In this document: one piece after another, positions 51,477 through 63,148 of the stretch
Layout: the number at the start of each line of letters is the position of its first letter
How positions within the stretch are numbered: position 1 is the stretch's first letter
From: Symbiodinium natans
Lineage: Eukaryota; Sar; Dinophyceae; Suessiales; Symbiodiniaceae
Assembly (NCBI GenBank): GCA_905221605.1
Contig: CAJNDS010001802.1
Coordinates: 686,979-750,978, forward strand
Length of the DNA: 64,000 nt
Direction: 5' to 3'
Program-made: the position numbers and the translations under genes
Notes under the pieces: generated by a model
What the model saw: the letters and a program-made list of their open reading frames with translations, nothing else
The model's database searches: none
Told to the model about the DNA's origin: nothing

Positions 51477-51870
51477 GTGTCATTGCGTGCCCTAGGTAGG
51501 GCTGCGGGTATCATAACAAAACTAGAGACGCGTCGGATATTATTTATGTAGTGTATTCATATACATATGAAAACATATATATATTTAAAAAAACAACAGA
51601 CATTTACAAAATGGTCTATAATGGATGACACATATAGAATACAGCAATGGTATATCAACTGTTCATGTACAACTTGTAATATGAGACTTAATGCCTTGGG
51701 TTTTTGCTGACTGTGGCCTCCCACATGGTGCTCCCTCTTGTTTTGAGGGTACCCATGTAGTACGGCACCCCTTAAAACATAGCACCCCCAAAAAGGGAGC
51801 CCTAATTCAGAGAACTGCCCCATATCCACCGGTACCCCTATTTTGTGAACCTCCCCTGTCACTTCATGAG

Positions 51871-51921
51871 TCTGATCTCGGCGAGGCGTCGGAGGAGGCA
51901 ACGGAGGAACGGCTGGGCTGG
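51871..51921 (+). CDS. Candidate exon, acidic
   Basis: After CTTCATGAG the frame reads SDLGEASEEATEERLGW. Its donor is the first GT of GGGTTTAGGG. G/C-rich fold-back-like sequence (about 51750-51860) lies directly upstream. The stretch 51922-53047 holds long minus-strand open frames that I do not accept. Confidence 0.45.
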
Positions 51922-53047
51922 GTTTAGGGTTGTTGGTTTGGGGTTTTCGGGTTTAGGGTTTAGGGTTTTTGCAAAAAGGGTTTAGGAACCCGTTTAGGGT
52001 TCAGGGTGGAGTCTTCTAGGCCTGCGATTTGGATGCCAGAGTCTTTAAAGCGTGCTCAGAGGCTCGTCTGTTTGCTGTCATTCTTCAGCTGCGGGATTCA
52101 GCATGGCGCGCATCTGCGGCCATGTAATGAGTTCATCCTGTCGATTCAGCAATCTACCCAAAAGCCCTGTCATTCCCCCGGGCACGGGCTCAGAAGGTTT
52201 CTAGCAAGGCCTTGCGAATCCTGGGTTAAGTATGCTGGATGCAGGAGGCGCAGCCGCCCGACGGCGCAAGAAAGCCTGAGGCACCTAATCGGGCACACCG
52301 CATGCAGAGGTTCTGGGATTTGAGAGGTTGTGAGGTCGTCGACGGCTGCTTTCAGTCTTTCGAAGAACCGCAGATGTCTGAGCCCCTGCTAGTACTTGCA
52401 CTTTGAACATGTCAAGAAGTAGCCACAAACATCAAAGAACTGTACCATAAGGACAAGCAGGTCTCCTAGCAACGAGCTGAAACTGATCCGTCGCCTGTGA
52501 GCGTTTATGAAACACAGGACAGCCCACCTGAAACTTTGCGTTCCCTGCCAGGACTCCATGCAAGACCAGGAAAACATCGTGATGACCTCGGAAATTTCGG
52601 AGTCGAGCTCCAAATCGCTGGTAAGTTCGCCTCGCAGTCGTGCATGTCGCCCATGCCTCAAGCGGCTGACCATGGCTGACCACTGGGGACGAAAAATCAT
52701 CCAAGAACTGCAGTAGCACGCGTCTCTCAGCATCTCGAATGGCAGACAAAGGCACAGACGTGATGAAACACTGGTAACAATGGGACGGGAACCTCTGTTG
52801 CACAACAAACCATGTGGTATTGCGTCGGCGATGCCACTCGGATTTCCATCGATATCTTGCGGCACTAAAGTCCCCGAGCAAACTGTATGCAGGCTGCCCC
52901 AAAAAAAAACGCCCATGTGACAGATATCCTGAGGCTCCACAAGCGACGAAGCCTGCCTGGACCTAAGCAAAGGAGCTGATAGCGTCGAGTGCAAGCACGT
53001 CCTCTCACCTGCGCGGCGTTGCATTCGTGAATCTTTCATAAGCTTAG

Positions 53048-53128
53048 GCCAAGAAGGGCAAGAAGCGCCTGTCGGTCGCCGAGCTTTGCCGGCCATGTTT
53101 GGAGCACTCGACACGCCGGTTCCCTGTT
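53048..53128 (+). CDS. Candidate exon, basic
   Basis: After AAGCTTAG the frame reads AKKGKKRLSVAELCRPCLEH and STRRFPV. TTTAGGG units follow within 15 nt. Not recognised. The stretch 53129-54127 contains a (TA)n patch (about 53690) and a GT-rich patch (53890-53960), with no supported exon. Confidence 0.42.
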
Positions 53129-54127
53129 GCTACTGACCTTTAGGGTTTAGGGTTTAGGGTTCTGTACGATCTGCAGACCTGGGGTTGACAGGGTAATCTT
53201 GGCAGTCATCCGCTGGAGCGTGCTCGCAATGGCACGTTCCGGCATCTAAGATGTGCTGTCGTAGCAGACGCCGCCTGACAGGACCGAATGGTCCTTCTCC
53301 TATTTCAAATCAGACTCTTGGCAGATGCTGGCTGTTGTCCGTGCCTAGCTGTTTGCCGCATCTCGTGGTATACAGTCACGGTCACTGACTGAGGAGACGG
53401 GCTTGCAGTTCCTGATGGATACTGGCGGGGGACTTGCGAACCCGATCGTATTACACGGTCTTCGGCGGTGCCATTGAGAGCAGTTCTGCCGGTCTTACAC
53501 AGCCGCAATTTGAGGGAGGAGGGCATGCGCCTTTGCGATTGCGTGCCTTCCCTGCAAGGCATGCTCGATCCCGACTCGAAGCCCAGACAGGCCACCATTG
53601 TCTACGTAAAAAAGTGTCCGACCGACCGACTATCAGGCTGATGATCTGCAGGTTCTTACAAGTTAAGAACCCTAGAACTCATCTGTATACATATATATAT
53701 ATATAACCCTAGCCACGTCTTATGTTATGTTTTTGGCAGCGGTGAGGCCTCAGTGGTCAAGGAAAAGAGGGCACGACCTCCTCCCCCACCGCCGGCTCCT
53801 CAGCATCCCTCGTCTTATCGGCAAGCAGAGCTGAGGATTGGGGTGCCAAGACTGGCAGGATCGAAATAACTAAGGTTTTGACTTTCCAAGGCTTCGTGGT
53901 GTGTGATTCTCTGTGTGTGTGGGGGTGGGTGCGATTCTGTCTCTGTGTGTGTGTGTGCTTTGTTAGTGCACTTCCTGTCTCCATCATGGGCCTGGAAGTA
54001 TGCCCAGAATGCGCACGTCAAGGCCAGCTGTTTCATCTGCTGCAGCAGATCACTGCCATGGGGCACTGCTGCATCTGTGAAAGAGCGCTCCTCCTAAACC
54101 CTAAACCCTAAACGCTACCTTTCCCAG

Positions 54128-54200
54128 GCCCCCAAGGACGCCGTGGAATCCTCGTCTTGTGGGTGGCCTGGCTCCATTCGCAGACGTGGAAGGAAACGAA
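54128..54200 (+). CDS. Candidate exon
   Basis: After three CCCTAAA units and TTTCCCAG the frame reads APKDAVESSSCGWPGSIRRR. The right edge is unclear. A G run and C-rich ACCCCAAGAAGGTACCC repeats (two copies, about 54290 and 54368) follow. Confidence 0.35.
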
Positions 54201-54426
54201 ATGGGGGGGGGTTACGGAAATGAGGAACCCCCCCCAATATAAACACGCCCAATACAAACCCCCAAACTAGTAGTATCCCCACAAAAAAAGGACCCCAAGA
54301 AGGTACCCCCCATTTTCGGAAGCCCCCTTAAGAATGATCTTAATCGTAGGATGACCTTAGAAGAAGGACCCCAAGAAGGTACCCGCGAATTTCGGAAACC
54401 CCTTTAAAAATGGTTTTTAGGGAAGT

Positions 54427-54490
54427 ACCCTAAACCCCAAACCCTAAACCCCAAACCCCAAGCCCCAAACCCCAAACCCCAAACCCCAAA
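54427..54490 (+). repeat. Degenerate CCCTAAA/CCCCAAA array
   Basis: About 9 units, mostly CCCCAAA, ending just before TGTGCCAG. Confidence 0.88.
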
Positions 54491-54503
54491 GTGCCTGTGC
54501 CAG

Positions 54504-54617
54504 GTGAGCCTATGGAGGAGCCTGAGAAGGAGGCAAGCCCGGAGAACCGGGCCGAAGAGGAGGACGAGGAGGCGCAAAAAGGGGGATGTCTGGGCAGGCC
54601 CCCACTTTGGGTCCGCG
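54504..54617 (+). CDS. Candidate exon flanked by inverted telomere arrays
   Basis: The frame reads EPMEEPEKEASPENRAEEED then EEAQKGGCLGRPPLWVR. The donor is the first GT of a TTTAGGG array. Strongly acidic, likely a disordered linker. Confidence 0.5.
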
Positions 54618-54692
54618 GTTTAGGGTTTAGGGTTTAGGGTTTAGGGTTTAGGGTTTAGGGTCTAGGGTCTAGGGTTTAGGGTTTAGGGTTCC
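54618..54692 (+). repeat. Telomere-like array, (TTTAGGG)n
   Basis: About 10 units with two TCTAGGG variants. The stretch 54693-55501 holds further degenerate CCCTGAA/TTTAGGG pieces and a G run, with no supported exon. Confidence 0.93.
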
Positions 54693-55501
54693 ACGAAGGG
54701 ATGGAAGACACAAGCCCCCCCAAAACGAGGTCATCTCCCGGGCCCCTTTAAGTGGATAAACTTGGCACACGTCCGCTGTCAAGTTACCGTTCTGTCCTTA
54801 AGGGCTAGGTCCCTGGAAAGCACTGTAAGCCCTGCTACCCTGAACCCGAAAACCTTGAACTCCAAAAACCTGAGCCCTAAACCCTTGAACCCTACACCCT
54901 TGAACCCTAAACCCTGTTACCCTGAACCCGAATGAAGGGCTACCAACCCGGCTTTTACGGGTCTGGATGCCCTAGGTCGAAGACGGCTGGCCAGGGGCCG
55001 GCTTCGGAGGCAATGAGGCGCTTGGGGGGTTTACAGGGTTTAGGGTTTAGCGTTTAGGGCTTAGGGTTTACCATCATGTTTTGAAGGTTTACGGGGGAGG
55101 GGGGTGGGGGGGTGGGGGGGGTGGGGTGGGGCTTTTCAGGATTTCAGATTCAGGGCTTATGGGGTGTTTTGGTCTGATTGAATGTCAACAAGCTCCCAAA
55201 CTAGGTTTGAGGGCTTTTTAAAGCATGATTTGCGTAAGCCATTTCGGGTTTTAAGGTTCAGGACGTTCAGGCACGAAAGGGGTCTAGGATTTAAGGGCCG
55301 CAGCCCAAGAGAAAAGCCTAAAGCCACAAATAAACCCGACTCAACCCTGGAAGCCCCAAACTTGGAAAACCTTGCTTGAAGGCTTTCAGGGTAAAAAGTT
55401 TGCCCACACTGACAGGCGAAGCTGCACTATTTGCCATGTGGGGTTCAGGGTTGAGGGTTTAGGGTTCGTGAACCCCCAGACCCTAAAAGAAACCGCTGCA
55501 G

Positions 55502-55575
55502 TTCGGGGCCTTGCCGGAGGAGGCGAACCAGCCGCCGGGACCTTTCCCGCTCTTCCAAGGCTTTATGGCTTTAGG
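55502..55575 (+). CDS. Candidate exon, proline-rich
   Basis: After CCGCTGCAG the frame reads FGALPEEANQPPGPFPLFQG and FMAL, with a donor in GGGTTTCAGGG. Not recognised. AATAAACCC/AATAAACTC repeats follow at about 55790-55840. Confidence 0.5.
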
Positions 55576-55971
55576 GTTTCAGGGTGAAGCTGCTGGCTTT
55601 TTTTTAGGAAGTTGAGGGGTTTGCTCTCGCATCAGAGTTCATTGCAATGATGCCGCTTCCCTACGCGGTTCCCAACCGTCAGAATCCTCCCAGGCAGTTC
55701 TTCCACCCTGCGCAGCGCGTTCCCATCGCCGCAACCTCGGCATGACGGAAGAGTGATGTACCGCTACAGCCCAGGCCCGATACTTCAAACCCAATAAACC
55801 CAATAAACCCAATAAACTCAATAAACTCAATAAACACTGAAGACATCAAGCGCCGAGCCCCAAAAGACACCTATGATCAAACCTGACTGATACCAAGTCC
55901 GGAACCCAATCTACCCGAAAGACTCGACCCCCCCCCCCCCCAACCATCCCCACGATGGTTCCACATCTGAG

Positions 55972-57239
55972 ATGGCGGTGCAAGACGAAGCGCCCTTTGG
56001 GCCCCATCCGGACAAGAAGGCGTGGCCTTCCTTTGCCGGGGTCTGTGGATGCCTGCGTGCCTTGCAAGGTGTTATACTGGCTTATCAAGAAAATGCACCT
56101 CGATGTCGGCGTATCATCACAAGAATCTGTAGCTAGCTTATTGGTGGGCTTAGGGATTGGGGCATTGGGGTTTCAGGGCTCAGATTTGGGGCCCCGGAGT
56201 GTGAGGATTTCAATGTGCCGCCTTTTGGCGGTTCCTGCAGGGGCCGACTTGGGACGTCTACGGCGAGCCGCGCGGCCCGAAGGCTCGCATCATCGCAGAA
56301 CTGCGTGGCATGCAGGGGCGCTAAGCTCCAGGACTGAGTACTCAGCACCGTGTTGCCATGGGGCAGAAGGGCCAGGAAGGATACACAGCTGCGCGGCGTC
56401 CCAAGCACCTCTAAAAATCTCAGATGTTCTCGGACCCTCAACTGCATGCCCACTCTTGTGCTTCAGGGGAAGATCTCTCAAGCGTATGTGGGCGTGAACA
56501 CGGACTACATGGAGGCCCACCGGGGATGTACTGAGGGACTGAGGGGTCCTAATGGTATGCAGCTGAAGTCTGAAACCGGTGGACGGCTTAGGATTTGGGG
56601 ATCATGGCCTCCGTGGTTGTGGAAGTGGGTTTAGGGGTTAGGGTTTAGGGTTCAAGGGGATGTTGGCCGTGCATATTCTGCATCGCACGCACGTGCCGTG
56701 GCAGTTGTTGGACAATTGGCAGCCCGCTGACACTCCGGACATGTGTTGGGTGTGTGCTCGGCAATGAGCACACATCCTTCCCTTAAGTTTCAAACCCCTG
56801 AAACACTACTTGGAGCTTCATGGTTACACATAAGTAGGGTTATAATAACTACCCATGAAGCTCCAAGTGGGCCTGTCCCTACTTGCTTAAGACGCAGCTC
56901 TGCTGGAAGGTCGAAGGGGCCACAGGCCGGAAGACCAACACCGCAGCCTTGGCGCACAAGCGCAGCCACGTCAAGGCGCACTTTGCGGGTTTTTTGATGT
57001 TTTTTGAGGGTTGACCCCATAGCCGCCAAAGCCCCAAAACTCCAAACCCTCAGATCCGGAATCTGAACTCCTGAACTTTATAGGCTTTGAACTGACCTGA
57101 ACCTAAATCCCATACCGGTGTACCCTTGAAATCTCCAAGCTTTGGGACCCTTGAGGGCAAAACTCCCAAACGAGATCTTGCTTTGATGCAGGGCCTCGGC
57201 GACAACCACATGTTGGTGGAGGCCGGCGATTGGAATTGA
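55972..57239 (+). CDS. Cluster of candidate exons, unknown protein
   Basis: Candidate exons: 55972-56070 (MAVQDEAPFGPHPDKKAWPS then FAGVCGCLRALQG), 56241-56319 (GPTWDVYGEPRGPKARIIAE then LRGMQG), 56467-56525 (GKISQAYVGVNTDYMEAHRG), 56892-56988 (TQLCWKVEGATGRKTNTAAL then AHKRSHVKAHFA) and 57189-57239 (GLGDNHMLVEAGDWN, stop). Each has good composition and an AG acceptor, but phases agree only between the first two, so the model is incomplete. The Met at 55972 could be a start. A 61-bp hairpin element lies in the gap before 56892. Family not recognised. Confidence 0.42.
56808..56868. mobile_element. Short perfect-arm fold-back element
   Basis: ACTTGGAGCTTCATGG (56808-56823) is exactly complementary to 56853-56868 around TAAGTAGGGTTATAATAA. 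The tip resembles the element at 4856 (CTTGAAGGTTCATGG) and the core resembles family B (GTAGGGTTATA). Confidence 0.72.
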
Positions 57240-58609
57240 CCAGCTTCAGACGTGGAGAACGTTTATAGGGCTGAACCCCTGAAGCCTCCTCCTTCCCCTG
57301 TGGTATTTGGGAACCCGAAGCCCCGAACATCCCTGGACCTTCTTAAACTCAAAACGCACAAAAACTCCCTGGGTCCACAGCAGATTGCATTGCCCGCCCG
57401 AGCCCCCAAGCTTGAACCGCGAGGTCATGCCAGGGGCCTGCCGATTTGGTCCACTGCGCCCTCCTCCCAGAAAGTGACTACCGGGGTAACCCGCAGCCTT
57501 GTATGGGTGCCAGGTGCAAAGATCATCAAAGATGCAACTCCGGGCTTGTCGATGGTGGTGCGTGCATATACACATATTGCAGATGTACGCATACACCACA
57601 CATCAAGAACATGTGTGTGTATATTATGTTATGTTATGTTATGTTATATTATGTTATATTATGTTATATCATGTATAGATATAAATTCCGTGGCCCTTAG
57701 AGTACCATACAAGGGGTCTATAGCCAATACTAGATGGCTTAAAAAGGGTTTCGAGCTCCCCAAGCCGAATCTGGGATGCACGTGTCACAACACGGAGCCC
57801 GCAACGGAAGCTGCTGAATGATGCCATGCTTGCGCATGCGATGCTTTTGTGGGGGTTTAGGGTTTAGGGTTAAGGGTTTAGGGTTTAAGGGTCGTGTTCT
57901 GAGCAGCAAGCTTGTTGTCTCTGGCATTCTGCGGACTGCTGCAGATTCCAAGGTCAAGGCTCGCTCTACAGAATGTTTCTTGGCGTCTCATTAGTAGGTG
58001 GTTCTGAGCTCGGGTCCCCTTGGCAAGGAATCCGAATTGAAGTGTACAAAGCCCCTCCATGTCGTGTCAACGGGGCAGCAGAGGCCCTGAAGCCACTGCG
58101 GATTGGATTGAAGTAGCGGTCGGCGTTTGTGTTGCAACTCGTCCTTGAAGAGAGGTCCCGAAAAGGGTGTACTTATACCCAACGAAAGGGCCCCAAACGC
58201 TTACTTACAAGGTCCGTATACGTGCGGAACCTGGAGGTTGACGTCACAAGGCCACCGTTTTGGTGGTTTAGGGCCTGTGGGTCGTATCAGGGCTCAGGGT
58301 CTCGGGGTTTGGAGTTTAGGGTTTAGGTCCTTGTGAACTTGGGGCATGTCTTTGGCCGGTAATTAGGTTGAAGGTTTGGAGTTCTTTTCCAGTTGAGAAG
58401 CACAAGTCGGAAGCACAGAAATATGCTTTCCTAACGTGCAAGTGACTATCCAGCAGGACAATCTCAAAGTGGGAACTGGCGAGCCGCAGGGCATCACGCA
58501 TCAACCAATGAGCATTGTGCTGTTCAAGTCCATGATCAGGTGAGTCTCACAAAGCCTTGCTGGTGAAGCTTCAGGGCTACGGATTTCGGTGCTCGAAAGC
58601 TCCCCGCAG
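57240..58609. other. No supported gene
   Basis: It contains an ATGTT pentamer tract (about 57623-57668), TTTAGGG remnants (57857-57890 and 58315-58328) and open frames without splice support. Confidence 0.45.
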
Positions 58610-58925
58610 GTTCAATGTCAAGCCGCCGGAGAGCACCTTGGCCGCATATTGGTCTTACTCCTCATGGTTCGAGCAGGCTCAGCAACTTGAGCGGCTCAGG
58701 AATGGTTACTTAGGGTTCTTGGGACGTTTTAGATTTCGGGTCCTACACCTTAAACCCTAAACCTGGACCCTGAACCCAAAACCTCTGAACCCTGACACGC
58801 TTTGCCCGTCCCCACAAGATGCAAGCTCGCCCAGGCAAGCTGGTGAACGTGAAGTGGCAGCCAGGCCACCTGGCCCCAGGCATGGCGACCAAGCTCACTG
58901 TCGAGGCTGGGTGCAAAGTGCACAA
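58610..58925 (+). CDS. Two exons resembling a HYDIN/CFAP-type Ig-like domain
   Basis: Exons 58610-58643 and 58819-58925 join in phase 0 through a GC-AG intron of 175 nt that holds CCCTAAA/CCCTGAA units. The product reads FNVKPPESTLA, then MQARPGKLVNVKWQPGHLAP and GMATKLTVEAGCKVHK, ending at GTAAGT. The pattern 'PP(E)S ... G-LAPGM ... L-V' is typical of the ASH/MSP-like domains of cilium and flagellum proteins (HYDIN, CFAP and DLEC1 groups). The exact member cannot be told, and neighbouring exons were not found. Confidence 0.5.
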
Positions 58926-61123
58926 GTAAGTGCTGCGTACCCTGAACCCTAAACCTTAACCTCCAAACCCTAGGCCCTAAATCCCCTAAAACGACAGCCT
59001 TACGACGCTTAGGTTGTTCTGAGTTGTGTGTGGGTGTGTGGGTGTGTATATATATATGCATATAATCTATATATATATATATATATATAGAGATATTTCG
59101 TAGCACGGGCACATGATCTTGCAGATTCGCATGTCAGACTGCGGTTGCATCATGCGTAGCTTAGCTTATTTGCCTGCTGGGACACGTGTTGTGGCCCTTG
59201 TCTTGAGCCCTTGGGCACAAGGGACCAAAGTCAGGTATGATTGCAATCGAACTCCCCAAGCTCTTGAACCCGCGGACTCGCGGAATCATTCGAACGGAGG
59301 GGAGGGGCTCAATTAGATTCTGCCTTGACAAGACTACCTTGGGAGAACCCAAAGGAAACGTCGGATTGCAAACCCCCAGGCACACTTGGAGGTCCCACAG
59401 GGTCGAAGTGCATGCGAAGCAATTGTATTCTACTTCGTTTTTTGCGGTATTGGCCCTTAAGCATAGAAGCCACTTCCCGAAGGTCTTGGCCCTAGAGCCT
59501 GCGAGAATCGAGCAGTTGCTGGAGGTCCACACCAAGGCCAGTCTATGGTCCGGGGTTTAGGGCTTAAGTAAAATTCAGGTGGAAAGTTTAGGATTTCAGC
59601 TTGAAGCTCTGCAAGAGTTGGGCAAGCCGGGCAGTGAATTTCGAGTCATGCCTCTCTTAAAACCACAGCAGGGTTTTTTACGCGCCTGTTCTCAAAGGAC
59701 AAAAAAAGGGGGCTGGATCTGTGGGCAGGCCCACGTCATCCGCGTGCCGATCACAGCTCGAATAGTTGGCGCCGAAGAGTGCCCAGTTAGGGCGATTTTT
59801 CGGTTGAGGGTTTGGGGTGTGACGACTGGCTGCCTGCCAAAGCCCCCCCCCAAAAGGTTCACCCCGAAAAGGCCCCAAAAGCCCCCCCACAATTTGGGGG
59901 GCCCTACAGGGCCCCCCCAAACGCCCCCAAAACGGCCTGTCCCAAAAGGCAAGACCCTCCACCCAAAAGGCCACCCCAAAAGGTCCCCCCAAAAGGGCTT
60001 CCCAAAAGAGGCCACCCCAAAAGGCCTTGCCAAAAGGCCCCCCCACAAGGCCAAAAGGCCACCCCCCCCAAAAAAGCCCCACCCCCAAAAGACCCCCAAA
60101 AAAGAGGCCCCCGCAAAAGGCTGGACCACCCCACCGCCACAAAAAAGTAAAAACTCGGGTCAAAACTTTCGGTCAAGACGTTATTGGGACCCAAACCCTA
60201 TACAATTTCTATAAACCCTAGACCCCAAACCTTACCTTGCAAAGAGAGAGGTACGACCGGCTAGATGCTGAGTCGCCATGGCCCAAGTCTGTGGGGTGAT
60301 TGCGCAGTGGGTCGCTCTGTCTATGTCTCCCCTACCCAAGCAAGCACTATGTGGTTAAGAACCTCCAAGAAACTACGAATAAGGGTAATCTAGGGATTAT
60401 TGTCTTATATTTATTTATATTTCTTGGGGGGGTTCTTAAGCAAAGCAAGCAAGTGCCACCGATGTCTTCAAAAAGGCTGGCGCTGCAATGAGAACTGCGT
60501 ACTCAGATATTAAAATCCTCAGCTGTCAGCAGATCCTACAAGTTGTTTAGATCGTACCAGGATACACAGTCACTGGGGTATACTAGGCATGGAGAGAGAC
60601 CTTCGAAAACCCTCCTCACTGAAGATGAAGGCTACTCACACACGCCAACCACTTTAGCTAGGTAGGCCCTTGGGACAGTTATATTTTCCTTTTGGGCTTT
60701 TAAGGATCATAGTCAGGACCATTTTTGAAAGGGTTCCATCCTAGTTAAAGATGAAGCAAGGATGGCTCTGCACGGCCGACGAATCGGGCGGCACCGCGAG
60801 AAGTCGGAGACACACAAGCCTGAGACGCAGCCTTTGGGCCTGGGAGATATGGGGGGTTTAGGAGAATAGGGGTACCTTCGTGTCCTTACTATAAGGGAAT
60901 CCTACTCTGTGGGGGTCTACATTAGGGGCCCCTTATGAAGCCTTAAGCCCCCGAATGGTGTACTGCACTAACATACCCTATGGATGTAGGGGGGTTTAGG
61001 GGATTGTAGCGCTTGAGCATGGGGGGAACCAAGCGGCCTTGAAGCACAAAATGAAGTCCAAGGGTCTTTCGGACTTATGCCAGATTTACTTGGGGCCCTT
61101 TTGGAGCTTTTGATTGTCTTGCT
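58926..61123. other. No strong gene; (TA)n and C4A4-rich tracts
   Basis: (TA)n at about 59046-59092. C/A-rich sequence built on CCCCAAAAGG at 59845-60130 gives long Pro/Lys frames that are not genes. One weak frame starting MALHGRRIGRHREKSE lies at about 60762-60860. Confidence 0.5.
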
Positions 61124-61172
61124 ACCCTAAACCCTCAACCCTAAACCCTAAACCCTAAACCCTAAACCCTAA
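61124..61172 (+). repeat. Interstitial telomere-like array, (CCCTAAA)n
   Basis: About 6 units, 60 nt upstream of the exon at 61234. Confidence 0.93.
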
Positions 61173-61233
61173 TGATCTTCGGTGCTTGTTTTTGGCTTCA
61201 CATGGAACCCCACCTTTTCCCTCGTGCTGAAAG

Positions 61234-63148
61234 GCCCGGACCGGTGCAGCTCATCACGGAGCCGAGCTACTGCAAGAAGGCCTGGACGGTTTGGGAGGGT
61301 TTAGGGTTCAGGGTTTAGGGTTGAGGGTTTAGGGTTTAGGGTTTAGGGTTTAGGGTTTAGGATTCAGGGTTTAGGGTTTAGGGTTTTAGGGTTTAGGCGC
61401 CTTCACAGGTTGATGGTTGTGGGTCGGGATGTTCCCCCTTATACTAACAGTCCTTCATAGAGACTCTAATCGGGTGTACTAGAATCCCTGCGAAGGACTG
61501 TTACTATAACAGGGGAACATCCTAAGTTGTGAGGCTTCAGGGGCATTAAACGAGCAAGAGATCTGTCCTTACTGACTTCCATGATCTTCAGCAGCCACGT
61601 GCATCTTGGAAACAGACTGCATTTCAGCGCTTGCCCCAAGGCACTCCTATGGCAAGCAGCCCCCAAGCCCCCCGAGCACCCGAAATCTTACTGTTGGTTA
61701 GCAGGGAATGAGGGGATTAAGGCCCTATACTTTCTCAGGGATTATATAGGGTACTTAGCAGGGAATGAGGGAATTAGGGCCTTATACCCTTTGTAAGGGA
61801 TGAGAGACAGTACCTCATTCCCCCATTCCCTGCTAACCAACCGTAAGCAAAGGGAAGCGAACTCCTTGAGGGTTTTAGGGCCAAGCTGGGAGCTTAGGGC
61901 TTAGGATTTAGGGTCTAGGGTCTAGGGTCTTAGGGTTTGGGGTCTTAGGGTTTGGGGTTCAGGTTTTAGGGTTTCGGGTCTTAGGGTTGTAAGATGCGAC
62001 CTATCGGAAGACCTAGCCGACTCTTGAGCCTTCACACCCCCAAGCGCACGAACCTCTTGGAGCCTCAGCGATAGTTGCCCTAAACCCTACACCCTACACC
62101 CTACACCCTACACCTTACACCTTACACCTTAACCCTAGTTGCATTAGCTGGAAGCGCCAGGTCATGGGCCCGACATGGCAACCGCCTCCCGTGGAGTTCG
62201 ATGACCTCCCTGCCACAGAGCTCCTCCGTCCCTGGGCCGCAAACGGGTTGAGACACCTTCATGCCTTGGTATGTGTCCTTTATTCCCTAAACCCTAAACT
62301 CCTAAACCCTAAACACTACATTCCTACAATCCCTTAAAGATGGATCATCAAGTTCACGGGTCGTTCTTGGGTGCCAGCAACCCTCCCTCCACCTCTGGTT
62401 GTTTGACAACCTGCCCTCTGCAGACATGGATTACACCCGGCATGCCTCTCAAGGTTACATAGTCTTCTTGGAGGTTGAGGGGCAGTTGTGACGACCCAAT
62501 ACTGACTGTGCTTAGTCTTACCATGTCGGGGGACTTCGCGTACCGCGTTTCAGGCCAAAACAAAGAGATGTTCGGGGTTTAGGGCTGTGGCCTTGTTTCC
62601 TCCGACTGCAGCACAGGTTAAGCAGGACAAGCTATCGAGCTTCACTGAAGGGAGATGCGTGTTCTGTTCTAGTGTGGCTGCGATGAGTCAGCAACAGGGA
62701 GCCCTCGTCCACAGCCAAGCTTGAACCAAGCGGCCCTAAACTATCAACCCAGAGCATGGTCATAGTTGTCCGAATTCGATCCTATTCGGCAAGTGAAACG
62801 GTTTCACATGACATGTCTCACGCAGGCAACTGAGTCTGAGGCACGCGAAGATGTTAAAAGAGTCGCAGCATTCTCTCACCTCTGGGTGCTAGGTGCTCCT
62901 AGCGCGCAGGGTCCAAGACGTTGACTTAAACGCTGACTTCCTACAGTGCTGCCGCAGGAATGCCATGTACGACCTGCGCTCTGAACTGATTGTCAGCCCG
63001 GCTTTGAACAGGCCGCACTTGGCTGTCAATGTGGATGCTCCTTGTCGAGTCTGCACCTGTCTTGCAGTGGCCAGGAGACGCTGGGGACAAGAAGTCGATC
63101 AGGAAGTGGATACAGAAAACTCCTGAAGCGCAGAGTGAAAAGCAGTGA
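61234..63148 (+). CDS. Last four exons of an unknown gene
   Basis: Exons: 61234-61288 (PGPVQLITEPSYCKKAWT), 62161-62268 (VMGPTWQPPPVEFDDLPATE then LLRPWAANGLRHLHAL), 62893-63019 (VLLARRVQDVDLNADFLQCC then NAMYDLRSELIVSPALNRPH) and 63068-63148 (WPGDAGDKKSIRKWIQKTPE then AQSEKQ, stop). Introns 1 and 2 are GT-AG with phase 0 throughout. The last intron would be only 48 nt; without it the frame continues in another phase to a stop at 63126. TTTAGGG units begin near the first donor and CCCTACA units precede exon 2. Family not recognised. The stop lies 275 nt before the next gene on the same strand. Confidence 0.48.
61297..61397 (+). repeat. Interstitial telomere-like array, (TTTAGGG)n
   Basis: About 14 units with TTCAGGG and TTGAGGG variants, starting about 8 nt after the proposed donor at 61289. 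Confidence 0.93.
61425..61523. mobile_element. Fold-back (MITE-like) element, family A copy 3
   Basis: GGGATGTTCCCCCTTATACT with AACAGTCCTTC pairs with GAAGGACTGTTACTATAACA and GGGGAACATCC. This is the best-preserved family A copy. It lies in the predicted intron 61289-62160. Confidence 0.68.
61694..61840. mobile_element. Fold-back element with direct repeats inside
   Basis: TTGGTTAGCAGGGAATGAGG pairs with the end CATTCCCTGCTAACCAA. Inside, TAGCAGGGAATGAGG is repeated near 61756. It lies in the same predicted intron as the family A copy. Confidence 0.65.
61890..62135 (+). repeat. Degenerate TTTAGGG tract, then CCCTACA/CTTACAC tract
   Basis: TCTAGGG and TTAGGGTTTGGGG units (61890-62000), then CCCTACA and CTTACAC units (62078-62135), again TTTAGGG-type first and CCCTAAA-type near the acceptor of exon 62161. 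The stretch 62269-62892 has no supported exon. Confidence 0.82.

Noticed and set aside
52389-53114. Overlapping minus-strand frames of 241 and 156 codons, one with SLLGDFSAARYRW
   Set aside because: GDF is faintly like the GDFN motif of LINE endonucleases, but no further motif or reverse transcriptase is visible and the two frames compete.
59579-60214. 211-codon Pro/Lys-rich open frame
   Set aside because: It depends on the CCCCAAAAGG low-complexity tract; the other frames of the tract are equally open.
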